Made by a program: the position numbers and the translations under genes
From: Chitinophagales bacterium
GTDB lineage: Bacteria; Bacteroidota; Bacteroidia; Chitinophagales; Chitinophagaceae
DNA: 13,359 bases
Direction: 5' to 3'
NCBI GenBank assembly: GCA_025355935.1
Contig: JANXYS010000108.1
Location: forward strand, 1-13,359
Part shown: positions 1 to 6,509 of the stretch, piece after piece
Numbering within the stretch: position 1 is the first letter of the stretch
Layout of the letters: every line of letters starts with the position of its first letter
The notes under the pieces: model-generated
What the model was told of the DNA's origin: nothing
What the model saw: only the letters and a program-made list of their open reading frames with translations
The model's database searches: none

Positions 1-2
1 TA

Positions 3-512
3 CAGCTTAACGACTTTAATTGTGGCCTGAAAGCTTATCGGAAGAAAGTTATCAAGAGCATCGAAGTGTACGGCGAAATGCACCGGTACATTCCTGTGCT
101 GGCTAAATGGGCCGGCTTTAAAAGAATTGGCGAAAAAATAGTTGAACACAGGCCGCGTAAGTACGGCATTACTAAGTTTGGTTGGGAGAGATTTATAAAC
201 GGTTTCCTTGACTTGTTCTCCATTATGTTTGTTGGGAAGTTCGGAAAACGTCCTATGCACTTCTTCGGTCTATGGGGCACAATGTTTTTCTTTTTCGGAT
301 TCTTTATTTTCCTGTACCTGACGGTGACAAAGTTTTTTTTCGATCAGACTGGTCTTACACAGCGCCCATTGTTCTTTTTTGCAATACTTGCCATGATTAT
401 CGGAACACAGCTATTTTTAGCCGGATTTATAGGTGAACTCATTGCCAGGAACTCGGTTGAAAGAAACAATTACCTTATAGAGGAGAAGTTGGGCCTCGAT
501 AAAAAAGGCTAA
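3..512 (+). CDS. Family 2 glycosyltransferase, DPM/GtrB-like, C-terminal part (5' end outside window)
   Basis: The reading frame is open from base 3, so the true start lies upstream and only about 169 C-terminal residues are present. The visible part begins with an N-C-G-L-K-A-Y stretch followed by G-E-M-H-R-Y-I-P, which is the end of the catalytic domain in dolichol-phosphate-mannose-synthase-like family 2 enzymes. Next come an amphipathic segment containing R-K-Y-G-I-T-K and then two hydrophobic, probably transmembrane, segments at about 281-345 and 366-445. This tail is typical of membrane enzymes that move a sugar from a nucleotide donor to a lipid carrier or an envelope glycan. The GTG at 66 is an internal codon, not the start. 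The next glycosyltransferase begins 6 bases after the stop, so the two are probably cotranscribed. Donor and acceptor cannot be read from this fragment. Confidence 0.88.
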   Translation, partial: QLNDFNCGLKAYRKKVIKSIEVYGEMHRYIPVLAKWAGFKRIGEKIVEHRPRKYGITKFGWERFINGFLDLFSIMFVGKFGKRPMHFFGLWGTMFFFFGFFIFLYLTVTKFFFDQTGLTQRPLFFFAILAMIIGTQLFLAGFIGELIARNSVERNNYLIEEKLGLDKKG

Positions 513-518
513 GCTTCC

Positions 519-1673
519 ATGAGCATACAGAAAAAAATTGTTATCATTGGCCCTGCTTACCCGCTTAGAGGCGGAGGAATGTCGACCTTTAACGAACGGC
601 TTGCCCGGGCATTTATGGCTGAGGGCCACGAGGTGAGAATCGATACTTTTTCCCTACAATATCCCTCATTTCTTTTCCCCGGAACTTCGCAATATTCAAC
701 AGAAGCTCCGCCTAAAGACTTAAATATTGCAACGGTTATAAACTCGGTAAACCCGTTGAACTGGTTTCGCGTAGGAAACGATCTCCGCAAAGAGCGACCA
801 AACATCATCGTTATACGATATTGGTTACCATTTATGGGACCTTGTTTCGGTACAATCCTGCGTATTGTAAAGAAGAATAAGTTCACAAAAGTAATTTGCA
901 TAGCTGATAATGTTATCCCCCATGAAAAAGGTCTTGGCGACAAATCCTTCACGAAATATTTTATCAAGCCTATTGACGCCTTTATTACCATGAGTACGCA
1001 GGTATTGGACGACTTACGCATTTTCACCAGCTCCGCAAAAGCTTTATACATTCCACATCCCCTGTACGATAACTTCGGTGAAAAGATTAGCTTAACACAG
1101 GCGCGGGAAGATCTGCAAATTGCTCCTTTAGATTTTGTCCTCTTATTTTTCGGTTTTATCCGAAAGTACAAAGGTCTTGACATCCTTTTGGATGCGCTTG
1201 CGCTTATTGGAGATAAAATACCACGACTTCAATTAATAGTCGCAGGCGAATTTTATGATGACCAAAAGACATACGAAGTACAAATTGAAAGATTAGGACT
1301 GCACGATAAAGTTCAACTGCACAATAAATTTATTACTGACGCAGCCATTCGAAGTTATTTCTGCGCAGCAAACGTAGTAGTGCAGCCTTACCGGCATGCT
1401 ACACAAAGTGGGGTAACGCCACTGGCCTATCATTTTGAAACGCCTATAATTGTTACAAACGTCGGTGGTTTGGCGGCACTGGTCCCCGATGGAATCGTGG
1501 GGCTAGTAGCTGAGCCAACGGCTTCGTCGCTGGCTGAAAAAATTTTATTATTTTACCAGACCGGTGGTGAACACTTTCATCCGGGATTAATAAATGAAAA
1601 AAAGAAGTATAGCTGGAAAGTAATGACAGATGCAATTATAGAACTTGCTGAAACTACAGGAAAAAGTGTTTAA
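519..1673 (+). CDS. Glycosyltransferase, GT4-type (GT-B fold)
   Basis: The 384-residue product matches a retaining GT-B glycosyltransferase of the family 4 kind. The N-terminal Rossmann half opens with I-I-G-P-A-Y-P-L-R-G-G-G (residues 9-20), the glycine-rich acceptor-side loop. The C-terminal half carries F-G-F-I-R-K-Y-K-G-L-D (211-221), V-A-G-E (241-244) and A-T-Q-S-G-V...P-I-I-V-T-N-V-G-G-L (294-318), the sugar-nucleotide-binding region. The usual E-x7-E motif is replaced by the A-T-Q-S-G-V form, as in a known subgroup of these enzymes. There is no signal peptide or membrane segment, so it probably acts at the inner face of the inner membrane in assembling lipopolysaccharide or another surface glycan. 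The start 6 bases after the preceding stop suggests one transcript. Sugar specificity is unknown. Confidence 0.9.
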   Translation: MSIQKKIVIIGPAYPLRGGGMSTFNERLARAFMAEGHEVRIDTFSLQYPSFLFPGTSQYSTEAPPKDLNIATVINSVNPLNWFRVGNDLRKERPNIIVIRYWLPFMGPCFGTILRIVKKNKFTKVICIADNVIPHEKGLGDKSFTKYFIKPIDAFITMSTQVLDDLRIFTSSAKALYIPHPLYDNFGEKISLTQAREDLQIAPLDFVLLFFGFIRKYKGLDILLDALALIGDKIPRLQLIVAGEFYDDQKTYEVQIERLGLHDKVQLHNKFITDAAIRSYFCAANVVVQPYRHATQSGVTPLAYHFETPIIVTNVGGLAALVPDGIVGLVAEPTASSLAEKILLFYQTGGEHFHPGLINEKKKYSWKVMTDAIIELAETTGKSV

Positions 1674-1714
1674 TAACTGCTGTGGTCGGGCTCATCCCTG
1701 ACTCTTGAATTCTC

Positions 1715-1722
1715 TACCTTTG
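1715..1722 (+). promoter_or_regulatory. Bacteroidota -7 promoter element upstream of gmhA
   Basis: TACCTTTG followed by CA is a full match to the Bacteroidota -7 consensus TAnnTTTG. Its end lies 22 bases before the gmhA ATG, which leaves room for a short leader. I see no good TTG -33 box at the expected distance, so only the -7 half is supported. It suggests that gmhA and the gene after it can be transcribed separately from the upstream glycosyltransferases. Confidence 0.55.
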
Positions 1723-1744
1723 CATTTATAAATAAAATGTTCTT

Positions 1745-2356
1745 ATGCTGCAGGATAAAATAAAAACACTCATCAGGGATTCTATAAGTACCAAAGAAAG
1801 CCTGCTAAAAGATGAAGTGACGCTTCAAGCAATAGAGTCATGTGTGTCCTTACTATTGACTTCTTTTAAAAATGGAAATAAAGTCTATTTCTGTGGAAAC
1901 GGCGGAAGCGCTGCCGACGCACAACACCTTGCAGCCGAATTGAGCGGCCGTTTTTACCTGGATAGGGATGCTCTGCCTGCAGAAGCCCTACATGTAAATT
2001 CGTCATACATGACGGCCGTAGCAAATGATTACAGCTATGATGTCGTTTACTCGAGGCTCGTGAATGGCTTTGGCAATAAGGGTGATGTCCTCATAGGATT
2101 AAGCACCTCAGGTAATAGCCGTAATATTATTAAAGCGATAGAAGCCGCAAAAGAAAAGGAGATGGTCACTATTGGATTTACAGGCAGGTCGGGTGGATCC
2201 ATGCTTGACATTTGCGATTATATACTTCGGGTGCCATCAGACATTACCCCGCGTATCCAAGAAAGTCATATCCTGCTTGGGCATATAATCTGCGAACTGG
2301 TAGAAGAACAATATTTCGGGTCAACCGAGCACATGATTCAGTCAGCTACTTTATAA
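1745..2356 (+). CDS. gmhA: Phosphoheptose (sedoheptulose 7-phosphate) isomerase
   Basis: GmhA converts D-sedoheptulose 7-phosphate to D-glycero-D-manno-heptose 7-phosphate in the cytoplasm, the first step toward activated heptose for lipopolysaccharide core or other surface glycans. The 203-residue protein is a single SIS domain of normal family length (about 190-200). Visible signatures are C-G-N-G-G-S-A-A-D-A-Q-H (50-61), A-A-E-L-S-G-R-F (63-70), the phosphate loop S-T-S-G-N-S (120-125) and R-I-Q-E-S-H...G-H (170-180). E65 and H180 occupy the positions of the general acid/base pair described for the E. coli enzyme, so it should be active. The ATG follows a Bacteroidota -7 promoter element. 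A GmhB-like phosphatase begins 7 bases after the stop, which supports a heptose operon. Confidence 0.95.
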   Translation: MLQDKIKTLIRDSISTKESLLKDEVTLQAIESCVSLLLTSFKNGNKVYFCGNGGSAADAQHLAAELSGRFYLDRDALPAEALHVNSSYMTAVANDYSYDVVYSRLVNGFGNKGDVLIGLSTSGNSRNIIKAIEAAKEKEMVTIGFTGRSGGSMLDICDYILRVPSDITPRIQESHILLGHIICELVEEQYFGSTEHMIQSATL

Positions 2357-2363
2357 ATCGTTC

Positions 2364-2921
2364 ATGCTACCTCTTCAAACTATTGATAGAAATTGGACCT
2401 TATTTCTGGATCGCGATGGTGTCATCAATCATGAGAAACCCATGGATTACATCCACACATGGGGAGAATTTAAATTCTACGATGGTGTGCAGGAGGCAAT
2501 GAGAATTTTTGCCAAAATATTTCCCCGCATCATCATTGTAACAAATCAAAAAGGCGTTGGTAAAGGAATAACAAAACTGGAAAACCTTGAGGTTATTCAT
2601 AGCAATATGAAGGCAGAGATCGTGGCTGGAGGAGGGAGAATAGATGCCATTTATTTTTGCAGTGACCTGGATGATAACAGCCCGAATCGTAAACCACAAA
2701 CAGGTATGGGTAAGCAGGCCATTGAGCAATACCCTGATATAAAGATAGAAAATTCAATTATGGTAGGGAATACCATGAGCGACATGCAGTTTGGTCGGAA
2801 CCTGGGAGTGTTTACTGTTTTCCTGCCCACAACACGGCATGAAGTAGCCTTGGATGATGGGCGCATTGACGCAGTTTATCCGAGTTTAATCGCCTTTGCG
2901 AGAGCATTATCAGGAAGATAA
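2364..2921 (+). CDS. HAD-IIIA phosphatase, GmhB-like (heptose 1,7-bisphosphate 7-phosphatase)
   Basis: The 185-residue protein is a capless HAD phosphatase. Motif I is F-L-D-R-D-G-V-I-N, with nucleophile D16 and acid/base D18; motif II is V-T-N-Q-K-G-V-G-K-G (T60); motif III is R-K-P-Q-T-G-M (K110); motif IV is V-G-N-T-M-S-D-M with D140. GmhB removes the 7-phosphate of heptose 1,7-bisphosphate after the kinase step. Its position 7 bases behind gmhA makes this role likely. Two departures stand out. Classical GmhB has a zinc loop with several Cys and a His before motif III, whereas only C99 is present here. The first Asp of motif IV is Asn136. The catalytic Asp pair is intact, so a working phosphatase is expected, but the exact substrate is less certain than in E. 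coli. Confidence 0.82.
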   Translation: MLPLQTIDRNWTLFLDRDGVINHEKPMDYIHTWGEFKFYDGVQEAMRIFAKIFPRIIIVTNQKGVGKGITKLENLEVIHSNMKAEIVAGGGRIDAIYFCSDLDDNSPNRKPQTGMGKQAIEQYPDIKIENSIMVGNTMSDMQFGRNLGVFTVFLPTTRHEVALDDGRIDAVYPSLIAFARALSGR

Positions 2922-2961
2922 GCTTTAGTTAAATTTCAGACTTAAACTTTCTAACAACTTT

Positions 2962-2989
2962 TTGTTTAATAGGAGATGATTTATATTTG
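2962..2989 (+). promoter_or_regulatory. Bacteroidota-type promoter just before the 2995 start
   Basis: A TTG at 2962-2964 (part of TTTTTG) and TATATTTG at 2982-2989 fit the -33 TTG and -7 TAnnTTTG consensus, with 17 bases between them. The -7 box ends only 5 bases before the ATG at 2995. Transcription would therefore start at or within a few bases of the start codon, giving a leaderless or near-leaderless message. Confidence 0.55.
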
Positions 2990-2994
2990 ATTTA

Positions 2995-3972
2995 ATGAAA
3001 ATACTTACACTTACCATCGTCTCCATTATTTTGGGTTTCCAGGTTAACGCACAGGCATTAAATGGAAAGAACTTAAAGATATTAATGCAGAAAGAAGATT
3101 CTCTTAGGCCCCTGGCAAATCGCATCATCCAGGGAATCGAAGCATCTGATAAATTTAATGCAGACAGTTTGTTTACCAGGGGTTTTGTCCGAGCACTTGT
3201 TACAAAAAATTCTTTTGAATATGCCTTTGACTCCCTGCTTACAATATCGAAGATTTATGCCCCGGACAGTAGTTTCAGAATTTTTACCTGGCAGATGGTT
3301 ATAAACGAAAATATAATCCGTCAGCACGGAGCCATACAAATGCATACGCCCGATGGCTCGCTAAAACTTTTTCCGCTTATAGATAAATCGGATGTAACAA
3401 CGCACTATGCTGACACAATTGGCAATAATTATGGCTGGATGGGTGCAGTGTACTACAAGCTGATCTATACCAGCTACCAGGGAAAACCGTACTACACACT
3501 TTTAGGATTTGATGAAAATAACATTCGAAGCGATAAGAAAATTATTGAGGTACTTACGTTTGAAAACGGTCAGCCCGTATTTGGCAACCGGAATTTTGTT
3601 ATCGAGAATGCAACTCCGGCAATGAAAAATATTGCCCGCTACGTTATGGAATTTAAAAAGGAGACCAGTCCCAGACTCACCTTCGACAAAGAACTAAACA
3701 TGATTGTAATGGAGCATCTGGTGTCAGAATCCAACGAACCAAATAAGAAATGGACATTGATTCCTGATGGAGACTATGAGGGGTTTAAATGGATCAATGG
3801 TCGCTGGGCTTACGTTAGTAAAATCTTTAATGATGTCACCCCAGAGGGCAAAGAGCCTGTTCCGGCTCCAATCCGCAATACAATCGGCGACATTGACTAC
3901 TCAAAGTTAAAAGGTAATGCTGGTGGTGAGCCAGTTAAACCTGTGCCACCTGTCAAAAAGGTGAAGAATTAA
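2995..3972 (+). CDS. Exported protein of unknown function
   Basis: I do not recognise a characterised family in this 325-residue protein. It starts with a Sec signal peptide: M-K-I, a hydrophobic run, then V-N-A-Q-A, with probable cleavage after Ala19. The mature protein is mixed alpha/beta in character and rich in aromatic residues. It includes G-W-M-G-A-V-Y-Y-K-L-I-Y near residues 148-159 and K-W-I-N-G-R-W-A-Y near 265-273. The last 20 or so residues are rich in Pro, Val and Lys and look like a flexible tail. There is no second membrane segment and no lipobox, so the likely location is periplasm or outside the cell. It is probably transcribed alone from the promoter directly before it. Similar uncharacterised exported proteins occur in Bacteroidota; no function is proposed. 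Confidence 0.85.
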   Translation: MKILTLTIVSIILGFQVNAQALNGKNLKILMQKEDSLRPLANRIIQGIEASDKFNADSLFTRGFVRALVTKNSFEYAFDSLLTISKIYAPDSSFRIFTWQMVINENIIRQHGAIQMHTPDGSLKLFPLIDKSDVTTHYADTIGNNYGWMGAVYYKLIYTSYQGKPYYTLLGFDENNIRSDKKIIEVLTFENGQPVFGNRNFVIENATPAMKNIARYVMEFKKETSPRLTFDKELNMIVMEHLVSESNEPNKKWTLIPDGDYEGFKWINGRWAYVSKIFNDVTPEGKEPVPAPIRNTIGDIDYSKLKGNAGGEPVKPVPPVKKVKN

Positions 3973-4279
3973 TCGTATCAAAACACAAAATTTGGCAATT
4001 CAATTACAACGCAAGGAGGCACAAATTACAGGACTCCGCAAACGCGGAAAGTGCGCAGATGCTCAGAAGCCTTTATTCAATCCAGTACGCTACACGAAAT
4101 GTCTTGTTGAGAGTGACAATCGCGTGATTACGCAAATTACGGGCGGCTGGAAGGCAGGATAAATATCCGTGGAAAGGGTTATCTCAGTATCTGGCGGACG
4201 CAGGTCGTACAATATGGCTATCCTGGCCTACCAGGTTTCCTGTAGTGCATTGTTTTAACCAAATAACGCATAAAATAAA
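3973..4279. other. Non-coding stretch between convergent genes
   Basis: About 300 bases without a credible gene, between the 3' ends of the exported protein and the cytochrome gene. It holds a perfect AAGGAGG at 4013-4019 with no usable start codon behind it, and a small CCGC-AAAC-GCGG palindrome just after. The only ATG-initiated frame nearby, near 4059, ends after about 22 codons. No tRNA-like fold or direct repeat was found. It may be decayed sequence or an unrecognised small RNA, but nothing specific supports either. Confidence 0.4.
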
Positions 4280-4297
4280 AACGGATTTCCTTCCGTT
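4280..4297 (-). terminator. Rho-independent terminator for the minus-strand cytochrome gene
   Basis: AACGGA (4280-4285) and TCCGTT (4292-4297) form a perfect 6-bp stem with a 6-base loop. On the minus strand the stem is followed by TTTTTATTTTATG, a proper T-tract, so it should end transcripts coming from the cytochrome gene 38 bases upstream. On the plus strand the following tract is weaker (ATTTAC), so termination of the opposing gene here is less certain. Confidence 0.65.
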
Positions 4298-4335
4298 ATT
4301 TACTCATTGCATATTTTTAATTGCTTCTTCTCTTG

Positions 4336-4737
4336 TTACTTCCTTACAGCAATTGTATCCATTCCTGGAATCGGCTCGCCATGGTGGCATGTAAAGCAGT
4401 TAACCGTTTTGTAAATCGTAGTGCTGCTGTCGGAAAAATATTGCTTATTGATTCCGGCACACATGATCATCATCTTCCTGGCAATGGACTTTTCAGCCTT
4501 ATCATCGCTTTCAAAAGCAATATGGTGTGTTTCTTTATCCTGGGCATGACAATACTTGCAACCCACACCTAATGCATGTTTGAAGGCATCCATGGTAGAG
4601 TCAAGCGCTTGCTTACTGATGTCTTTTGGAAGCACCTGCAGGTTCTTATATATCGGATCCACTTTCACGGAAGAAGCAAAGCCACTTATAAAAAAAAGCA
4701 TTGCGGAAATGATGAGAACTGTTACAAATATTCGCAT
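4336..4737 (-). CDS. Small exported diheme cytochrome c
   Basis: The 133-residue protein has an N-terminal hydrophobic signal (residues 4-22, ending G-F-A-S-S) and two heme-attachment motifs, C60-K-Y-C-H64 and C114-F-T-C-H118, so it should carry two covalently bound hemes in the periplasm or anchored to the membrane. The arrangement resembles the photosynthetic-reaction-center cytochrome subunit fold that many non-phototrophic Bacteroidota encode in a short two-heme form. Each CxxCH follows a helix holding a Met that could be the sixth ligand: M49 before heme 1, and the R-K-M-M-I-M cluster at 88-92 before heme 2. That ligand assignment is inference. The start lies 5 bases after the stop of the solute-binding lipoprotein, so the two are cotranscribed. 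An electron-transfer role is safe; the partner is unknown. Confidence 0.88.
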   Translation of the reverse strand: MRIFVTVLIISAMLFFISGFASSVKVDPIYKNLQVLPKDISKQALDSTMDAFKHALGVGCKYCHAQDKETHHIAFESDDKAEKSIARKMMIMCAGINKQYFSDSSTTIYKTVNCFTCHHGEPIPGMDTIAVRK

Positions 4738-4742
4738 AGAAA

Positions 4743-6392
4743 TTAATTTTTTATCACCCGCCTAAGTTCAAGCATATTTAAACTATTGGGATAAAAATGG
4801 TGAATGTTGTTGTGAACAAGATGCATAGCCACGTCGTACCATAAAGGTACAACAGGCGCGTCATAAATGATCAACCTGTCCATTTGCTGGTACAGGAGGT
4901 AGCGCGCTGAATCATTCGCCTCCCGGAGAGCCATTTCATAAAGCTGGTCGTAAGCCTTGTTACTGTAGCGTGTATAATTCGGTGGTGCAGGATTCTTTCC
5001 ATAAAATACAGCAAGAAAATTTTCCGCATCCGGATAATCTGCAATCCAGCTCCCGCGAAAAAAAGTTGCCTGTGCCTTACTGGTTTGTTCGAGTAAAAGA
5101 TTTTTTTGAATAGCTTCGACCTGGACTTTAATTCCTGCCTGGTTCAGCTCATTAGCAATATAAGAAGCAAGGTTAGCATAATTAGGTATAGTAAGCAGAG
5201 TGATCACTGGTAAACCCTCCCCCTGCGGGTACCCGGCTTCTTTCAATAATTCCCTTGCTCTCTCTATATTGTACGTGTAACCCTGCACTGCGGTCAAATT
5301 AAAGGATGGCAAACCCTTCGGTACAAACCCACTCTCGGCTGCCGTTCCTATAGAATTACGAAGGTATAACATCATCTTATGTCGGTCTATTGCAAAATTA
5401 ATTGCCTGTCGGATTTTTACAATTCTAAGGGGTGAAGCCAATACGGCTGTATTTAGTGTGTCGACCAGGATTCCGAGGTATTCGATATTGAGATAGGGAT
5501 GCTTATTCAGCGTCAACTTAGTGTCCCACTGTTTTTTTAGGTTTCCCGTTTTAGTTAAGAGCTCATCTTTAAATGACGCATCGATATCGTTAATAAAATC
5601 AAGGCGGCCTTGTTGGAACTCGAGGAATTCAGTGGCTTTACTATCGTAAAAGTTTACCTTGATTCCGTCAAGATAAGGGAGCGATGCACCACTGCTATCG
5701 GTTTCGAAATAATGGATATTTTTTTTCATTACAAGTGCCTGGCCTTCTTCCCAGGCAACGAGAGCAAAGGGACCAGTGCCAACGGGATGTCGCCTGAACT
5801 CCAGTTTATAACCGTCCACAGCTTCTTTCGGAACTATTGAACAGTATTGCATGCTTAAGATCCCAATGATGGGCTGAAAGGGTTCCAGTAACTTTATTTG
5901 AAATGTGCTATCATCGACTGCAGTGAACGGCGTAATACTGTCTACCCGGTTATTAAATATCCATGCCCCCGGACTGGCAGTTTTTTTAGCGATGATTCTG
6001 TAAAAACTGAAAGCTACATCCCCTGCATTTAACTGGCGCCCCTTACCATTTTTAAACACAGGATCATCATGAAAAAATACCTTTTGCCTGAGGTGAAAAG
6101 TAATGATTTTGTTTCCGCCCGAAAATTGCCAGGAAGTTGCCAGTGATGGTTTAATAATCATATTTTCATCAACCTCTACAAGAGTATTGTATAGCTGGTG
6201 AATCGGCCACATGACTGATTGGTTTTTAGCAAACGCCGGGTCAAGGCTGGCAATGCCGGAAACCTCATTGTAATGAAAAATATTTTTATGTTCACCGTGA
6301 GAACTGCATCCGGCAACAGCCGCCAACAGTACAATGATAAAACCAATGTAAAGTGAGAAAAAAGATTGGTTGGTTTTTATTTCCGCATTCAT
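4743..6392 (-). CDS. Solute-binding lipoprotein, family 5 (OppA/DppA-type)
   Basis: This is a peptide/nickel-type extracytoplasmic binding protein (SBP_bac_5), 549 residues from the chosen start. A lipobox A-A-V-A-G-C places the lipidated Cys at residue 29, followed by S-S-H-G-E. The family's opening pattern (S-L-D-P-A-F-A, then Q-L-Y-N-T-L-V, then L-A-T-S-W) comes next. Later features are F-H-L-R-Q-K-V-F-F-H-D-D-P-V-F, G-D-V-A-F-S-F-Y-R-I, H-P-V-G-T-G-P-F, R-Q-A-I-N-F-A-I-D-R, and the C-terminal D-A-P-V-V-P-L-W-Y. I use the ATG at 6392, because the alternative TTG at 6410 only adds six residues before the signal. Binding proteins of this family normally feed an ABC permease, but no permease or ATPase gene is adjacent; a diheme cytochrome follows instead. 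The ligand (oligopeptide, dipeptide, metal chelate or other) cannot be read from the sequence. Confidence 0.9.
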   Translation of the reverse strand: MNAEIKTNQSFFSLYIGFIIVLLAAVAGCSSHGEHKNIFHYNEVSGIASLDPAFAKNQSVMWPIHQLYNTLVEVDENMIIKPSLATSWQFSGGNKIITFHLRQKVFFHDDPVFKNGKGRQLNAGDVAFSFYRIIAKKTASPGAWIFNNRVDSITPFTAVDDSTFQIKLLEPFQPIIGILSMQYCSIVPKEAVDGYKLEFRRHPVGTGPFALVAWEEGQALVMKKNIHYFETDSSGASLPYLDGIKVNFYDSKATEFLEFQQGRLDFINDIDASFKDELLTKTGNLKKQWDTKLTLNKHPYLNIEYLGILVDTLNTAVLASPLRIVKIRQAINFAIDRHKMMLYLRNSIGTAAESGFVPKGLPSFNLTAVQGYTYNIERARELLKEAGYPQGEGLPVITLLTIPNYANLASYIANELNQAGIKVQVEAIQKNLLLEQTSKAQATFFRGSWIADYPDAENFLAVFYGKNPAPPNYTRYSNKAYDQLYEMALREANDSARYLLYQQMDRLIIYDAPVVPLWYDVAMHLVHNNIHHFYPNSLNMLELRRVIKN

Positions 6393-6509
6393 CTTGCATA
6401 AAAGTATCAAAAAAGAGAAACAATGTTTTGTTTTATTCGCCGCCTGTAAAATAACCTTTAAGAGGCAGGTGGGATTCCTTAAATTTATAGTTATAAAACA
6501 CCATATTGA

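Noticed and set aside
4321..4572. A plus-strand frame antisense to the cytochrome gene.
   Set aside because: The opposite strand carries two CxxCH motifs and a signal peptide, which explains the sequence fully.
6393..6410. Earlier TTG start for the solute-binding lipoprotein.
   Set aside because: It adds only six residues before the lipoprotein signal; the ATG at 6392 gives a normal signal peptide.
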